From: Bryobacter sp. | GTDB taxonomy: Bacteria > Acidobacteriota > Terriglobia > Bryobacterales > Bryobacteraceae | Length of the DNA: 64,000 bases | Assembly: GCA_022843605.1 (NCBI GenBank) | Contig: JALHNI010000008.1 | Span: 1 to 64,000 of the forward strand | Direction: 5' to 3' | Part shown: positions 25,186-33,515 of the stretch, piece after piece | Layout: each line of letters starts with the position of its first letter | How positions within the stretch are numbered: position 1 is the stretch's first letter | The notes under the pieces: model-generated | The model's database searches: none | The model's input: the letters and a program-made list of their open reading frames with translations, nothing else | Told to the model about the DNA's origin: nothing | Program-made: the position numbers and the translations under genes

Positions 25186-26610
25186 GTGGCGGAATTTGAA
25201 GACGAAACGATGCCGCTGCCCTTCGGCGTAACGTCGAAGGGCCAGCCGCTGAACGAGCTGCAGCCGGCCGACGTCCTGCACATTGAGGAAGCTTCGGCGG
25301 CCGCGCGGGATCGGGCGCGGGCCAAGCAATTGCTGGCGTTTGCCGAAGGGGTCGATCCGCTGGACCTGCGGAGCGCGGGATGGGGGATCGTGTTCGCCCG
25401 CGATCCCGATCCGGCGTTGAAAGAGGCGTTGCAGCCCTTGATGGAGCATCGCCGCAAGCAGGTGAACGACGAGGCCTTGTTCAAGGTGTTCGATGATGCG
25501 CGCGGGGTCCGAAGCGGCGAATCGGCGCGGGGCTTTGTCACTCGTCACGGGACCGACTTCATGGAGGTGGAGCCCTCGAACGGCGTCCCGCTTTATTTGC
25601 TGTTGGTCGGTTCGCCGGAACAAATCCCGTTCGACTTTCAGTACGCGCTGGATAGCTACTGGAACGTGGGCCGGCTCGACTTCGATCGGCCGGCGGACTA
25701 TGCGGAGTATGCGCAGCATGTGATCGCCTACGAGACGGCCGCCACAGTGTCGACCCGGAAGAAGGCTGTGCTATGGAATGTGAAGAATCCGGGGGACCAG
25801 GCGACGGGGCTTCTGCACAATCTGGTGGCCAAGCCGCTAGTGGAGGGGCAGGGAACGAACAAGCCGATCGGCACGAAGTCCGGCTTCGCGGTGCAGGCCT
25901 TATTGGCCGATGCGGCCAGCAAAGGGGCGCTGTTGGACGTGCTGCGCGGCCCGGAGACGCCGGCCTTGCTCTTTACCGGCTCACACGGCGTAGCGTTTCC
26001 AGATGCCGATGAAGCGACACGGCGCGAGGGGCAGGGCGCGCTACTGGCGCAGGCCTGGTCACGCGGCGGACCAATGCTGGCGGATCATTACATCACCGGT
26101 GCGGAGGTGCTGGCCGAGGCAAATGTCACCGGCATGATCCATTTCCTGTTCGCCTGCTACGGCGGAGGCTGCCCGGCGGTGGACAACTATCAACGCAACG
26201 CCGAAGGCCAGCCGGTGCCGCTGATGGAGAAGCCGGTGGTGGCTCGCTTGCCCCAGGCGATGCTGCGGCGCGGTGCCCTGGCGGTACTGGCGCATGTGGA
26301 CCGGGCCTGGAGCTACGGCTTCCAGTCGCCCACTGGACGAGGGCAGTATCAGGGCTTTCGCTCGGTGATCGACCGGATCCTGAATGGCGAGCCGATCGGG
26401 CAGGCGACGGATTCCTTCAACCAGCGCTGGGGAGCGCTTTCCAACGAGCTGCTGGACCTCACCCGCCGTCGCGATGACGGGGATCCGATTCCGGCTACGG
26501 TGCTCGCAAACCGTTGGGTGGCGCGCAACGATGCACGCAACTACATGATCCTGGGCGACCCGGCGGTGAGGCTGCGGGTGGACGCGATGCACTCGGCCGA
26601 AGGGCCATAG
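25186..26610 (+). CDS. Caspase-like clan CD cysteine protease (C25/CHAT-like)
   Basis: A 474-residue protein from GTG 25186, with AAGGAG 5 nt upstream. The first 160 residues lead to LYLLLVGSPEQIPFDFQYAL, a segment typical of gingipain/C25-like and CHAT-like proteases. The catalytic dyad is expected in LLFTGSHGVAFP (H267) and HFLFACYGGGCP (C324). MILGDPAVRL close to the end is also common in this group. It is distinct from the CHAT domain of the second gene, so the operon has two clan CD proteases, one free and one tethered to NACHT. One plausible order is that the NACHT-linked protease activates this one, which then cuts gasdermin. It is the last gene of the operon; no terminator seen. Confidence 0.82.
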   Translation: MAEFEDETMPLPFGVTSKGQPLNELQPADVLHIEEASAAARDRARAKQLLAFAEGVDPLDLRSAGWGIVFARDPDPALKEALQPLMEHRRKQVNDEALFKVFDDARGVRSGESARGFVTRHGTDFMEVEPSNGVPLYLLLVGSPEQIPFDFQYALDSYWNVGRLDFDRPADYAEYAQHVIAYETAATVSTRKKAVLWNVKNPGDQATGLLHNLVAKPLVEGQGTNKPIGTKSGFAVQALLADAASKGALLDVLRGPETPALLFTGSHGVAFPDADEATRREGQGALLAQAWSRGGPMLADHYITGAEVLAEANVTGMIHFLFACYGGGCPAVDNYQRNAEGQPVPLMEKPVVARLPQAMLRRGALAVLAHVDRAWSYGFQSPTGRGQYQGFRSVIDRILNGEPIGQATDSFNQRWGALSNELLDLTRRRDDGDPIPATVLANRWVARNDARNYMILGDPAVRLRVDAMHSAEGP

Positions 26611-26614
26611 CCGA

Positions 26615-26620
26615 TATAAT
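26615..26620 (+). promoter_or_regulatory. TATAAT -10 before the DUF1080 gene
   Basis: A perfect TATAAT lies 9 nt upstream of ATG 26630, right after the end of the gasdermin operon. No clear -35 at 17 nt and no Shine-Dalgarno sequence; the leader would be 0-3 nt long. Confidence 0.45.
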
Positions 26621-26629
26621 ACGGCGGAC

Positions 26630-28144
26630 ATGAAACTGACGCTCGGCCTGCTCCTCGCGATGACTCTTTCCGCCCAACAGGCGGCCGATTGGCTGGAGTT
26701 GTTCAACGGCAAGAACCTGGACGGTTGGGTAGTGAAGATCGCCGGCCACGAGCTAGGCGATAACTACGGCCGGACGTTCCGGGCGGAAGACGGCGCGATC
26801 AAGGTCGCTTATGACCAATACACGGACTTCGGCAATCGCTTCTCGCACCTCTTTTATAAGCAGAAGTTCTCGCACTACCGGCTCTCTCTGGAGTACCGGA
26901 TCACCGGCCAGCAGATGAAGGGCGCACCGGGCTATGCGCGCCTGAATAGCGGGGTGATGATCCATTCGCAAGCTCCCGAGACGATCCTGAAGAATCAGGA
27001 CTGGCCGATTTCGGTGGAAGCGCAGTTTCTCAGCAACGACGGCGAACTGAAACGCCCCACAATGAACGTCTGCACGCCAGGCACAGAGATCTTCATGAAG
27101 GGGCAGATGGTGAAGGCGCACTGCACGAACTCCACTTCCAAGATCTACCGGGGCGAGGATTGGCTGAAGGTGGAGGTGGAAGTGCTAGGCGGCGAGCGGG
27201 TGCGGCACTTCATCGACGGCCAGGTGGTGCTGCAGTATGAGACGCCGCAGATCGGTGGCGGCGTGGCCAATGGCTTCGACCCGGCGATCAAGCAGGACGG
27301 CAAGTTACTCACCGAAGGCTACATTGGCTTGCAGAGCGAGAGCCAGCCGGTAGAATTTCGTAACATCCGGCTACTGAATTTGTCGGGTTGCATGGATCCG
27401 CGCAGCCCGCGCTTCAAGCCCTACTTTGTGCATCGCGACGATACGCAGTGCGCTCCGGCGGCGCGGGGGCCGGGCATCTATCCGCAATACGAGCCCGACG
27501 ACAGCTCGGGCTTCGTGTCGATCTTCGATGGCAAGACGCTCAACGGTTGGGATGGCGATACGACGTTCTGGCGCGTGGAGAACGGCGAGATCGTCGGCGA
27601 GACGACGCCGGAGAAGGTGGTGAAGGTGAATAACTTTCTCATCTGGCGTGGCGGCAAGGTGAAGGACTTCGAGTTAAAGGTGGAATTCAAGCTGAGCGGC
27701 ACCAACAGCGGGATTCAGTATCGCAGTGTCGAGTTGCCAGAAGTAGGTAAGTGGGTATTGAAGGGCTATCAGGCTGATCTCGACATCGGCAACGGCTATA
27801 CGGGTAATCTGCATGAGGAACGCGGCCGCATGCCGGGCCATGTGGTGCTGGCGCGGCGCGGTGACGTCACGCGGATCACGGAGGGGCCGAAGTACAAGGT
27901 GCTGGCTACCCTCGGCGACAACCGGATGCTGCGCGGGGTGGTGAACGTGCAGGGGTGGAATCAGTATCACATCATTGCCCGCGGACCGGTGATGCTACAG
28001 ATTCTGAACGGCCAGCTCGTCAGCGCGACGATCGACGAGGACACGAAGAATTTCGTGCCCGAAGGCTTACTCGGCTTCCAGATGCACGTCGGGCCGCCGT
28101 TCCGGGTGGCTTACCGGAACATTCTCTATCGAAAGCTGAACTAA
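26630..28144 (+). CDS. Secreted protein with two DUF1080 (3-keto-disaccharide hydrolase) domains
   Basis: A 504-residue protein with signal MKLTLGLLLAMTLSAQQ. The DUF1080 signature occurs twice: WLELFNGKNLDGWV near 23 and FVSIFDGKTLNGWD near 295. Each starts a concanavalin-like jelly-roll of about 210 residues. Members of the family hydrolyse 3-keto-glycosides or bind glycans, and in Acidobacteria and Planctomycetes they accompany Gfo/Idh/MocA oxidoreductases that oxidise sugars at C3. Several secreted Gfo proteins occur elsewhere in this window. The 3' end overlaps the convergent PQQ dehydrogenase gene by 4 nt. Confidence 0.85.
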   Translation: MKLTLGLLLAMTLSAQQAADWLELFNGKNLDGWVVKIAGHELGDNYGRTFRAEDGAIKVAYDQYTDFGNRFSHLFYKQKFSHYRLSLEYRITGQQMKGAPGYARLNSGVMIHSQAPETILKNQDWPISVEAQFLSNDGELKRPTMNVCTPGTEIFMKGQMVKAHCTNSTSKIYRGEDWLKVEVEVLGGERVRHFIDGQVVLQYETPQIGGGVANGFDPAIKQDGKLLTEGYIGLQSESQPVEFRNIRLLNLSGCMDPRSPRFKPYFVHRDDTQCAPAARGPGIYPQYEPDDSSGFVSIFDGKTLNGWDGDTTFWRVENGEIVGETTPEKVVKVNNFLIWRGGKVKDFELKVEFKLSGTNSGIQYRSVELPEVGKWVLKGYQADLDIGNGYTGNLHEERGRMPGHVVLARRGDVTRITEGPKYKVLATLGDNRMLRGVVNVQGWNQYHIIARGPVMLQILNGQLVSATIDEDTKNFVPEGLLGFQMHVGPPFRVAYRNILYRKLN

Positions 28145-29748
28145 GGCAGGCTAAAAGCAAAGATACCGCTGCCAGCGGGCATGACGATCATCTGTTTGCC
28201 GTTCACGCTGTAGGTCATCGGATTGCTGGCCATCGTGCCGCCCAGGTTGATGCGCCAAAGCTCCTTGCCGTTCTCAGCATCCAGCGCGAAGAAGTAGCTT
28301 TCCATGGCGATCTTCTCCCGGCTGATCCAGCCGCCGGTACTCCCGAAAAGGACCTTGCCCGCCGTGGTGAGCACGCCGGACCAAGGCTTGGTGTGCATCT
28401 TGTGCTCCCAGACGCGTTCGCCCGTCTTCGGGTTCAGAGCTCGAATCGCACCCCAGCCGGGTTCTTCGGGAAGGTCGATCTCCGGCACGCTGCCAATGAA
28501 GCGATTGCCCGGAATGTACTCCGCATCGCCCTTGCGGTAGAGGCCCTTGTTCTCCCAGGCCGTCAGGTAAAAGAGTCCGGTTTGAGGGCTATACGAAGGC
28601 GAATACCAGTTAGTGGCACCTTGCACGCCGGGCCACAGATAAGTGCCTTCGGGTGACGGATCAATATTCGGTTTCCGGATCGGCCGACCCTGAGCGGTGA
28701 AGCCGGCGTTCCAGGTTTGGGTTGCGAAGGCTTTACCGAGGAGGAACTCACCGGTGGTGCGGTCCAACACGTAGAAGAAGCCTCCCCGGTGCGCCCAATA
28801 GACCAGCTTGCGGGGCTTGCCCTGCCACTCGCCATCGACCAAAACAGGAACCTGGACGGCGTCCCAATCGTGGACGTCGTGGGGCACGAACTGGTAGTGC
28901 CATTTGAGCTTGCCGGTATCGGCGTCGAGGGCAATGGCGGAATCCGAGTAAAGGTTGTCGCCGGGGCGGACATCGCCGTTCCAATCGGGCGAGGGATTAC
29001 CCACGCCCCAAATGATCAGGTTCTGTTCGGGGTCATAGGCGCCAGTGACCCAGGTGGGCCCACCTCCGTGCTTCCAGGCGTCGCCGCTCCAGGTCTGGCT
29101 GCCGGGCTGTCCGGGCTCGGGGATGGTCCAGAAGCGCCAGCGGCGCTGGCCGGTCTTGAGATCGTAGGCATCGAGGAAGCCGCGAATTCCATACTCGCCA
29201 CCGGCGACTCCGGTGATCACCATGTCCTTCACGATCAGCGGCGCGCCGGTGAGGCTATAGCCGTTCTTCGCCTCGGCGACCGGCACGTCCCACAACACGG
29301 CGCCGGTTTTAGCGTGCAGGGCCACCAAGTGAGCATCGACGGTACCGATAAAGACGCGATCGCCCACCACGGCTACACCGCGGTTTACCTGTCCGCAGCA
29401 GACGTTAATCTTTTCCGGCAGACTGCGGCGATAGCGCCAATAGGGCCGGCCGGTGGCGGCATCGAGCGCTACAACGTTCGAAGGCGGTTCGCTCAGGTAC
29501 ATGACGCCATCGACCACCAGCGGCGTCGTTTCGATCCGTTCCGTGACGGGCATCTGGTAGACCCAGGCCACCTTCAGCTTGTCAACGGTCGTGCGGTTCA
29601 CCTGGTCGAGCAGGCTGTGGCGCCAGCCACGGTAGGAGCCGGAGTAAGTGGTCCAATTATGCGGTTCAGCATCGGATTTCAGCAGGCGTTCCGGGGTCAA
29701 TTGTGCCCAAGCCGTAAACGCAAGCAGGAGTAATAACAGGCTTCTCAT
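28141..29748 (-). CDS. PQQ-dependent dehydrogenase (quinoprotein alcohol dehydrogenase type)
   Basis: A 535-residue periplasmic protein with signal MRSLLLLLLAFTAWAQ. It contains the propeller W-motif repeats (VALDAATGRPYWRY, VALHAKTGAVLWDV, YDLKTGQRRWRF, IRALNPKTGERVWEH) and the vicinal disulfide NVCCGQ that stacks on PQQ. It oxidises an alcohol or sugar and passes electrons to cytochrome c. The start ATG 29748 overlaps the stop of the upstream cytochrome gene as ATGA, so both subunits are cotranslated. It lacks its own fused cytochrome domain; the neighbour supplies it. Confidence 0.92.
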   Translation of the reverse strand: MRSLLLLLLAFTAWAQLTPERLLKSDAEPHNWTTYSGSYRGWRHSLLDQVNRTTVDKLKVAWVYQMPVTERIETTPLVVDGVMYLSEPPSNVVALDAATGRPYWRYRRSLPEKINVCCGQVNRGVAVVGDRVFIGTVDAHLVALHAKTGAVLWDVPVAEAKNGYSLTGAPLIVKDMVITGVAGGEYGIRGFLDAYDLKTGQRRWRFWTIPEPGQPGSQTWSGDAWKHGGGPTWVTGAYDPEQNLIIWGVGNPSPDWNGDVRPGDNLYSDSAIALDADTGKLKWHYQFVPHDVHDWDAVQVPVLVDGEWQGKPRKLVYWAHRGGFFYVLDRTTGEFLLGKAFATQTWNAGFTAQGRPIRKPNIDPSPEGTYLWPGVQGATNWYSPSYSPQTGLFYLTAWENKGLYRKGDAEYIPGNRFIGSVPEIDLPEEPGWGAIRALNPKTGERVWEHKMHTKPWSGVLTTAGKVLFGSTGGWISREKIAMESYFFALDAENGKELWRINLGGTMASNPMTYSVNGKQMIVMPAGSGIFAFSLP

Positions 29749-30515
29749 TCGACCCTCCGCGGCCGCTGCAGCGACCATAAATAAGCCACCAGATCCTGAA
29801 GTTCCGCTTCCTGTAACTTGCCCTGATAGGAGGGCATGGCGGAGGTCTTCTGCACCACGTACCTGCGGAAGTCACGCTTGGGCAGCGTAAGCAGGCCGTT
29901 GGCCGGATGCAGCAGTTGCACGTAGTAAGTATCTTCGTTGAGCAGTACGCCCCGGTACGGCGTGCCATTTTCGAGCACGATGTCGGCCTGCCAGTAGGCT
30001 GGGTCCACCAGGGCGTTAGGCTCAAGGATCGCCCTGCGCAACTGCTCCGTGGGCCGCTGCGAGCCAATGTAGCTGAGGTCCGGTCCACTCACTCCGCCGG
30101 TGCCGCGTACGAGATGGCAGTTGGCGCAGCCGCGGGAGGCGAAGAGCATTCCGCCTCGCGTGGCATTGCCTTCCGGGGGCTTGGCCGAGCCCTTGGTGGC
30201 GAGGGTGCGGACGTAGGCGATGACTTGCCAGATTTGGTCAGCCGAGAAGAACTGGCCCGGCATGGCGGTGCCTTCGATGCCGTCCGAAACATTCTTGAGC
30301 AAAGCGGCGTCGCTGGAGCCGTGGAAGAAGACGCCGGTGGTGAGGTCCGGACCTTTCCCGCCCTGACCGGTCATCCCATGGCAATCGGCGCAGTGCGAGC
30401 GATAGATGCGCGCGCCTGCGGCAACATCGGCCGTTGTGGTGTGCGGGTTCCGGAGACTGGCGTTCTGCGCCAGCGCCGAAGTGGCAAGTAGCCATACGAC
30501 GGTGTAGATACTCAC
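29745..30515 (-). CDS. Periplasmic dihaem cytochrome c
   Basis: A 256-residue protein starting at GTG 30515, with AAGGAT about 7 nt upstream; the signal is SIYTVVWLLATSALAQ. Two haem-binding motifs, CADCHG and CANCHL, with downstream Met-containing segments (GTAMPGQFF and SAMPSYQG), which are likely axial ligands. The first domain resembles class I cytochrome c; the second is a larger domain with an LNEDTYYVQLL insert seen in haem-binding domains of this phylum. It is the probable electron acceptor of the translationally coupled PQQ dehydrogenase. Confidence 0.9.
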   Translation of the reverse strand: MSIYTVVWLLATSALAQNASLRNPHTTTADVAAGARIYRSHCADCHGMTGQGGKGPDLTTGVFFHGSSDAALLKNVSDGIEGTAMPGQFFSADQIWQVIAYVRTLATKGSAKPPEGNATRGGMLFASRGCANCHLVRGTGGVSGPDLSYIGSQRPTEQLRRAILEPNALVDPAYWQADIVLENGTPYRGVLLNEDTYYVQLLHPANGLLTLPKRDFRRYVVQKTSAMPSYQGKLQEAELQDLVAYLWSLQRPRRVE

Positions 30516-30999
30516 GCGGATATCCTTCTGCGATGTCTCGCAGGCGACATCATACACGAGCGAAACGCTGAGCGGTACTCTGGGCGCGGCGCAATCATGG
30601 GGTCGACATTGGCCGCGCAACGATTGATGAAGATACCGGCCGGTCCGGGTCCGCGAAGCATGCGCCGACGGGATGGCGGCTCAAACTGAAATGGACCGAT
30701 CCTGCGACGGCGTTGCCGGTGAACCTGATGAACCAGTTCCAGATGACGCTTCGCGCGCTGCTGCAACTGCGCCGACCAGCCTGCAGCAGCGCAATCGCGC
30801 AGGTGTCCAGAAGCAGGGCCGAACTTCCGGCGAGGACGAGCGGGCAATTGCTAGTTTTTCGTTTTGCTTGAGCGAAATCGAGGGCCAAACGCACCCCTAC
30901 TTTTGACGGTCCGTTTGGACCATCGAGAAAGTCAGGAGAACGATTCAGGCGAGCCACCGTCCGAAGTTCGCCGCCAAGCGGCAGGAGCGAAACCGGGAA
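30516..30999. other. 484-bp stretch without a supported gene; possible decayed sequence
   Basis: No intact gene is convincing. A plus-strand frame without a start (about 30602-30871) translates to segments such as GWRLKLKWTDPATALPVNLM and LRALLQLRRP, ending in TGA, which look like degraded coding sequence but match no family I know. It could also carry promoters for the divergent cytochrome gene. Confidence 0.3.
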
Positions 31000-31221
31000 T
31001 TGCGGATGCTGCGGCGTGCGCGGATCGCCAATGACAGCCAACTGGTGGCGATACAAGAGCAGGTGACGGCGAAGCTGCACGAGGAACTGCGGCTGATACG
31101 CGTGAGCGAGGACGAGCAGATCCGCCGGCTGCTGACTCCGGAACAGAACCGCAAGTTCGATGAGTACGTGAAGCTGCGCAAGGAGATGGTGGGCAGTTCC
31201 CGCGACGATAAGGACTTCTAG
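31000..31221 (+). pseudogene. Short Spy/CpxP-like (heavy-metal sensor) C-terminal fragment
   Basis: The 73-residue frame is helical and ends RRLLTPEQNRKFDEYVKLRK, the C-terminal signature of Spy/CpxP-like or periplasmic heavy-metal-sensor proteins (LTPEQ...F). Full-length members are about 130-170 residues with an N-terminal signal or membrane segment, which is missing: the open frame extends only to a TGA at 30904-30906 and contains no ATG before 31006. The sequence upstream gives no signal peptide in any frame I read. It is most likely a truncated gene; a short real gene from TTG 31000 is the alternative. It is convergent with the collagen-like gene. Confidence 0.45.
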
Positions 31222-31226
31222 CCGGC

Positions 31227-32843
31227 TTAGAACTTCACCAGCACCGTGCGGGTGAACTCGTCGCGCACCACGCCCCAGAGGAATTGGCCGTCGAAGCGGA
31301 CGAGCAGGGCTTGGGCGGCGCCGGGGTAGAGTACCGATTGGGCGACCTGTCCCTTTCCGTTGAGCTGCTGAAAGGCTCCCGTGGCCTGGTTAGCCGCCCA
31401 AACGGTAATTCCGTCGAACTCCAGATGGACGGGCCGGCCGCCGGTGGTGGCGGTGAGCGTAACCAGGTCGGTCCTGACACCCACAACCTCCGGCCTCACC
31501 CGCACCACCTTACCGTCATCCGCGCAGGCGGCCCAGACGGATTCGCCATCGAAGACCAGCGAAGGGATCGGCGAGCTTGGAGTACAAACCTGGATCTCGC
31601 CATCGACGGCACCGGTGGCCGGATTCAGTTTGAGCAGAGTTCCGGCGTCCTGGCGGGCAAGCCAGATGGAGGAGCCATCCCAGGCGACGTCGCCCAGCGA
31701 GCCGGCGGGGTTGAGGTCGAGGAGAATCTCGCCGGAGGAGGAGATCTTCGCGAGGCGATTCGAACCGGCGACCCAGAAGAATTTGCCGTCGAAAGCAATG
31801 CGGCGCGCGTTGAAGGGCAACGGAAAGCCACTCTGGTCGGCCAGGTACTCGGGGTTGATGCGGAAAAGCGATTCGGCGGCGCGCCAAAGTGCGCCTCCGG
31901 TGTGGACCAGTACTCGGCCCGGAGTGACTTGAGTGGGCGGAAACTGAGGATTGGCCGTATCGAGGGCCAAGTTGGAGGCGATTCCCGGGTTGTTTCGCCG
32001 TACGCGAATGAGCCTGCCAACGGACAGGAGCAGAATCGATTCGCCGTCGCTTTCCAGTCCGACCGGGTCCGGTGGAAGGATGTGGAGATTGGTCTCGTTC
32101 GGTTCGGCGGTGACGGGCACAGCCGCCAGGATGGAGCGCGCTTCTCCCCAGCGCCGGAAAAGCGCCTGGGATGTGAGGGCGGCGGGTGCGCCATCTTCGC
32201 GGCGCGAACCGCCGGTGGCCCCGGAAGAGCCTGCTGGCCCGGCAGGGCCGGCGGGGCCTGGGGGTCCTTGCGGGCCGGCGGGTCCAGCTGGGCCAGCGGG
32301 TCCGGAGTAGTGGAGTTCGATCCGGGGGGCTTGGCTGGTGGCGGTATTCTCTTTGCTGTCGATGACAAATTGGGTGCGGGCGTCGGCAGCAGTGAGGGCC
32401 AGACCCTGGTTAGCCGAGCCGCCCAGCCAGTCGCGGACAGCAGCGGTGACGTCCACGGTGAGGTACTCCGAGGCGGAAGAGACCGCGACGCGTATGGCGG
32501 TGGGGCTCGCCAGAGTGGGGAAGGTGGCGTCCGTCACGGCTTCCTCCGTCCACCGCGCCCGCACGGGTGCCACTTCGAAGGTGCCTGCCTGCGTCACGCG
32601 GTTCACGTAAACGACGAGCGTCGCGCGAAGGAACGTGGCGCCAGCGGGGGTGGCGGGAAGTCTGAACTGGATGAGCGCGCGGCCGCCGCCCCCCACTTGC
32701 ATGTTCGGCGAGGCGCCGTTCGTCCCATTCGCGTTGGAGGAAAGCGTGAAGGAGTCCCCAGACACCCACGCCGTCTGCGAGGCAGCCAAGGGAAGAGCCA
32801 TCGCCAGAATCCTGGCGGCAACGAAAAGTAAATGTTTCCTCAT
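31227..32843 (-). CDS. Secreted DNRLRE / collagen-like / beta-propeller protein
   Basis: A 538-residue protein with signal MRKHLLFVAARILAMALPLAA from ATG 32843. Residues about 25-180 form a DNRLRE-type carbohydrate-binding-like beta domain (RALIQFRLPATPAGATFLRA, then SEYLTVDVTAAVRDWL). Next is a collagen-like Gly-Pro-Ala stretch near 185-215 (GPAGPAGPAGPQGPPGPA). The C-terminal part has repeated segments such as IAFDGKFFWVAGS, VAWDGSSIWLAR and LVFDGESVWAAC, indicating a YVTN/virginiamycin-lyase-like propeller. This is an extracellular structural or adhesive protein. It is divergent from the ECF sigma gene, and the two promoters share the 81-bp gap. Confidence 0.8.
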   Translation of the reverse strand: MRKHLLFVAARILAMALPLAASQTAWVSGDSFTLSSNANGTNGASPNMQVGGGGRALIQFRLPATPAGATFLRATLVVYVNRVTQAGTFEVAPVRARWTEEAVTDATFPTLASPTAIRVAVSSASEYLTVDVTAAVRDWLGGSANQGLALTAADARTQFVIDSKENTATSQAPRIELHYSGPAGPAGPAGPQGPPGPAGPAGPAGSSGATGGSRREDGAPAALTSQALFRRWGEARSILAAVPVTAEPNETNLHILPPDPVGLESDGESILLLSVGRLIRVRRNNPGIASNLALDTANPQFPPTQVTPGRVLVHTGGALWRAAESLFRINPEYLADQSGFPLPFNARRIAFDGKFFWVAGSNRLAKISSSGEILLDLNPAGSLGDVAWDGSSIWLARQDAGTLLKLNPATGAVDGEIQVCTPSSPIPSLVFDGESVWAACADDGKVVRVRPEVVGVRTDLVTLTATTGGRPVHLEFDGITVWAANQATGAFQQLNGKGQVAQSVLYPGAAQALLVRFDGQFLWGVVRDEFTRTVLVKF

Positions 32844-32924
32844 ATCTGTTCCGCGGAAACTTGGCGCGGGATGGACCACGATTTTTTCCGGCGCGCTCGG
32901 ATAAGATGGGGACTTCAAGGCGCG

Positions 32925-33515
32925 ATGACGAACCACGATGTAACCGGACTGTTGCAGCACTGGTCAAGTGGAGATCAGCAGGCTTTTGAGCGGCTGGTGC
33001 CGATCGTCTACGACGAACTGCGAAGGCTGGCTGACGGATCGCTCCGGCAGGAGCCAACGGATCTTATCCTGCAGCCCACTGCACTCGTGCATGAACTCTA
33101 TCTCAAGCTTGTGGACCAGAAACGGGCCCAATGGCGAGACCGGGAGCAGTTTTTCGGGGTGGCATCGAAGATGATGCGGCGGATTCTGGTGGACCATGCG
33201 CGGCAGCGCCTGGCCGGAAAGCGCGGCGCCGGCGCTGCCCACGTGCCGGTGGAAGAGGCGCTCGACCAGCCAGCAGAAACCAGCCGAACCGTCTTGGCCG
33301 TGGACGATGCCCTGAAGCGCTTCGCTGAAATTGACCCGGAACGCAGCCGGATCGTCGAAATGCGATATTTTGGTGGCCTCGACCTCGAAGAGATCGCGGA
33401 CTTGATGCAGGTCTCGCGCACGACGGTGAAGCGCCATTGGTCTGTGGCGCGCATGTGGCTGCATCGCGAACTGGAGCAGGATATCCATGGACGCGCTTCG
33501 CTGGAAGGAAATTAG
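32925..33515 (+). CDS. ECF RNA polymerase sigma factor (SigE-like, kinase-linked group)
   Basis: A 196-residue sigma factor from ATG 32925. Region 2 includes FERLVPIVYDELRRLAD and QPTALVHELYLKLVDQ, where the PTALVHELYLKL block is the signature of the ECF group paired with Ser/Thr kinases (TIGR02999-like). Region 4 is IVEMRYFGGLDLEEIADLM followed by VSRTTVKRHWSVARMWL. No anti-sigma factor is present. The next gene is a Ser/Thr kinase starting inside this gene (29-nt overlap), so in this group activity is thought to be set by phosphorylation instead. The targets may include the divergent collagen-like gene. Confidence 0.93.
   Translation: MTNHDVTGLLQHWSSGDQQAFERLVPIVYDELRRLADGSLRQEPTDLILQPTALVHELYLKLVDQKRAQWRDREQFFGVASKMMRRILVDHARQRLAGKRGAGAAHVPVEEALDQPAETSRTVLAVDDALKRFAEIDPERSRIVEMRYFGGLDLEEIADLMQVSRTTVKRHWSVARMWLHRELEQDIHGRASLEGN

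Noticed and set aside
28717-29733. 338-residue plus-strand frame antisense to the PQQ dehydrogenase
   Set aside because: The minus frame has the complete PQQ signature and couples to the cytochrome gene; the plus frame is a shadow.
31284-32831. A 515-residue plus-strand frame antisense to the collagen-like gene
   Set aside because: Gly/Arg-rich shadow of a high-GC gene; no family features, while the minus frame has a signal peptide and domains.
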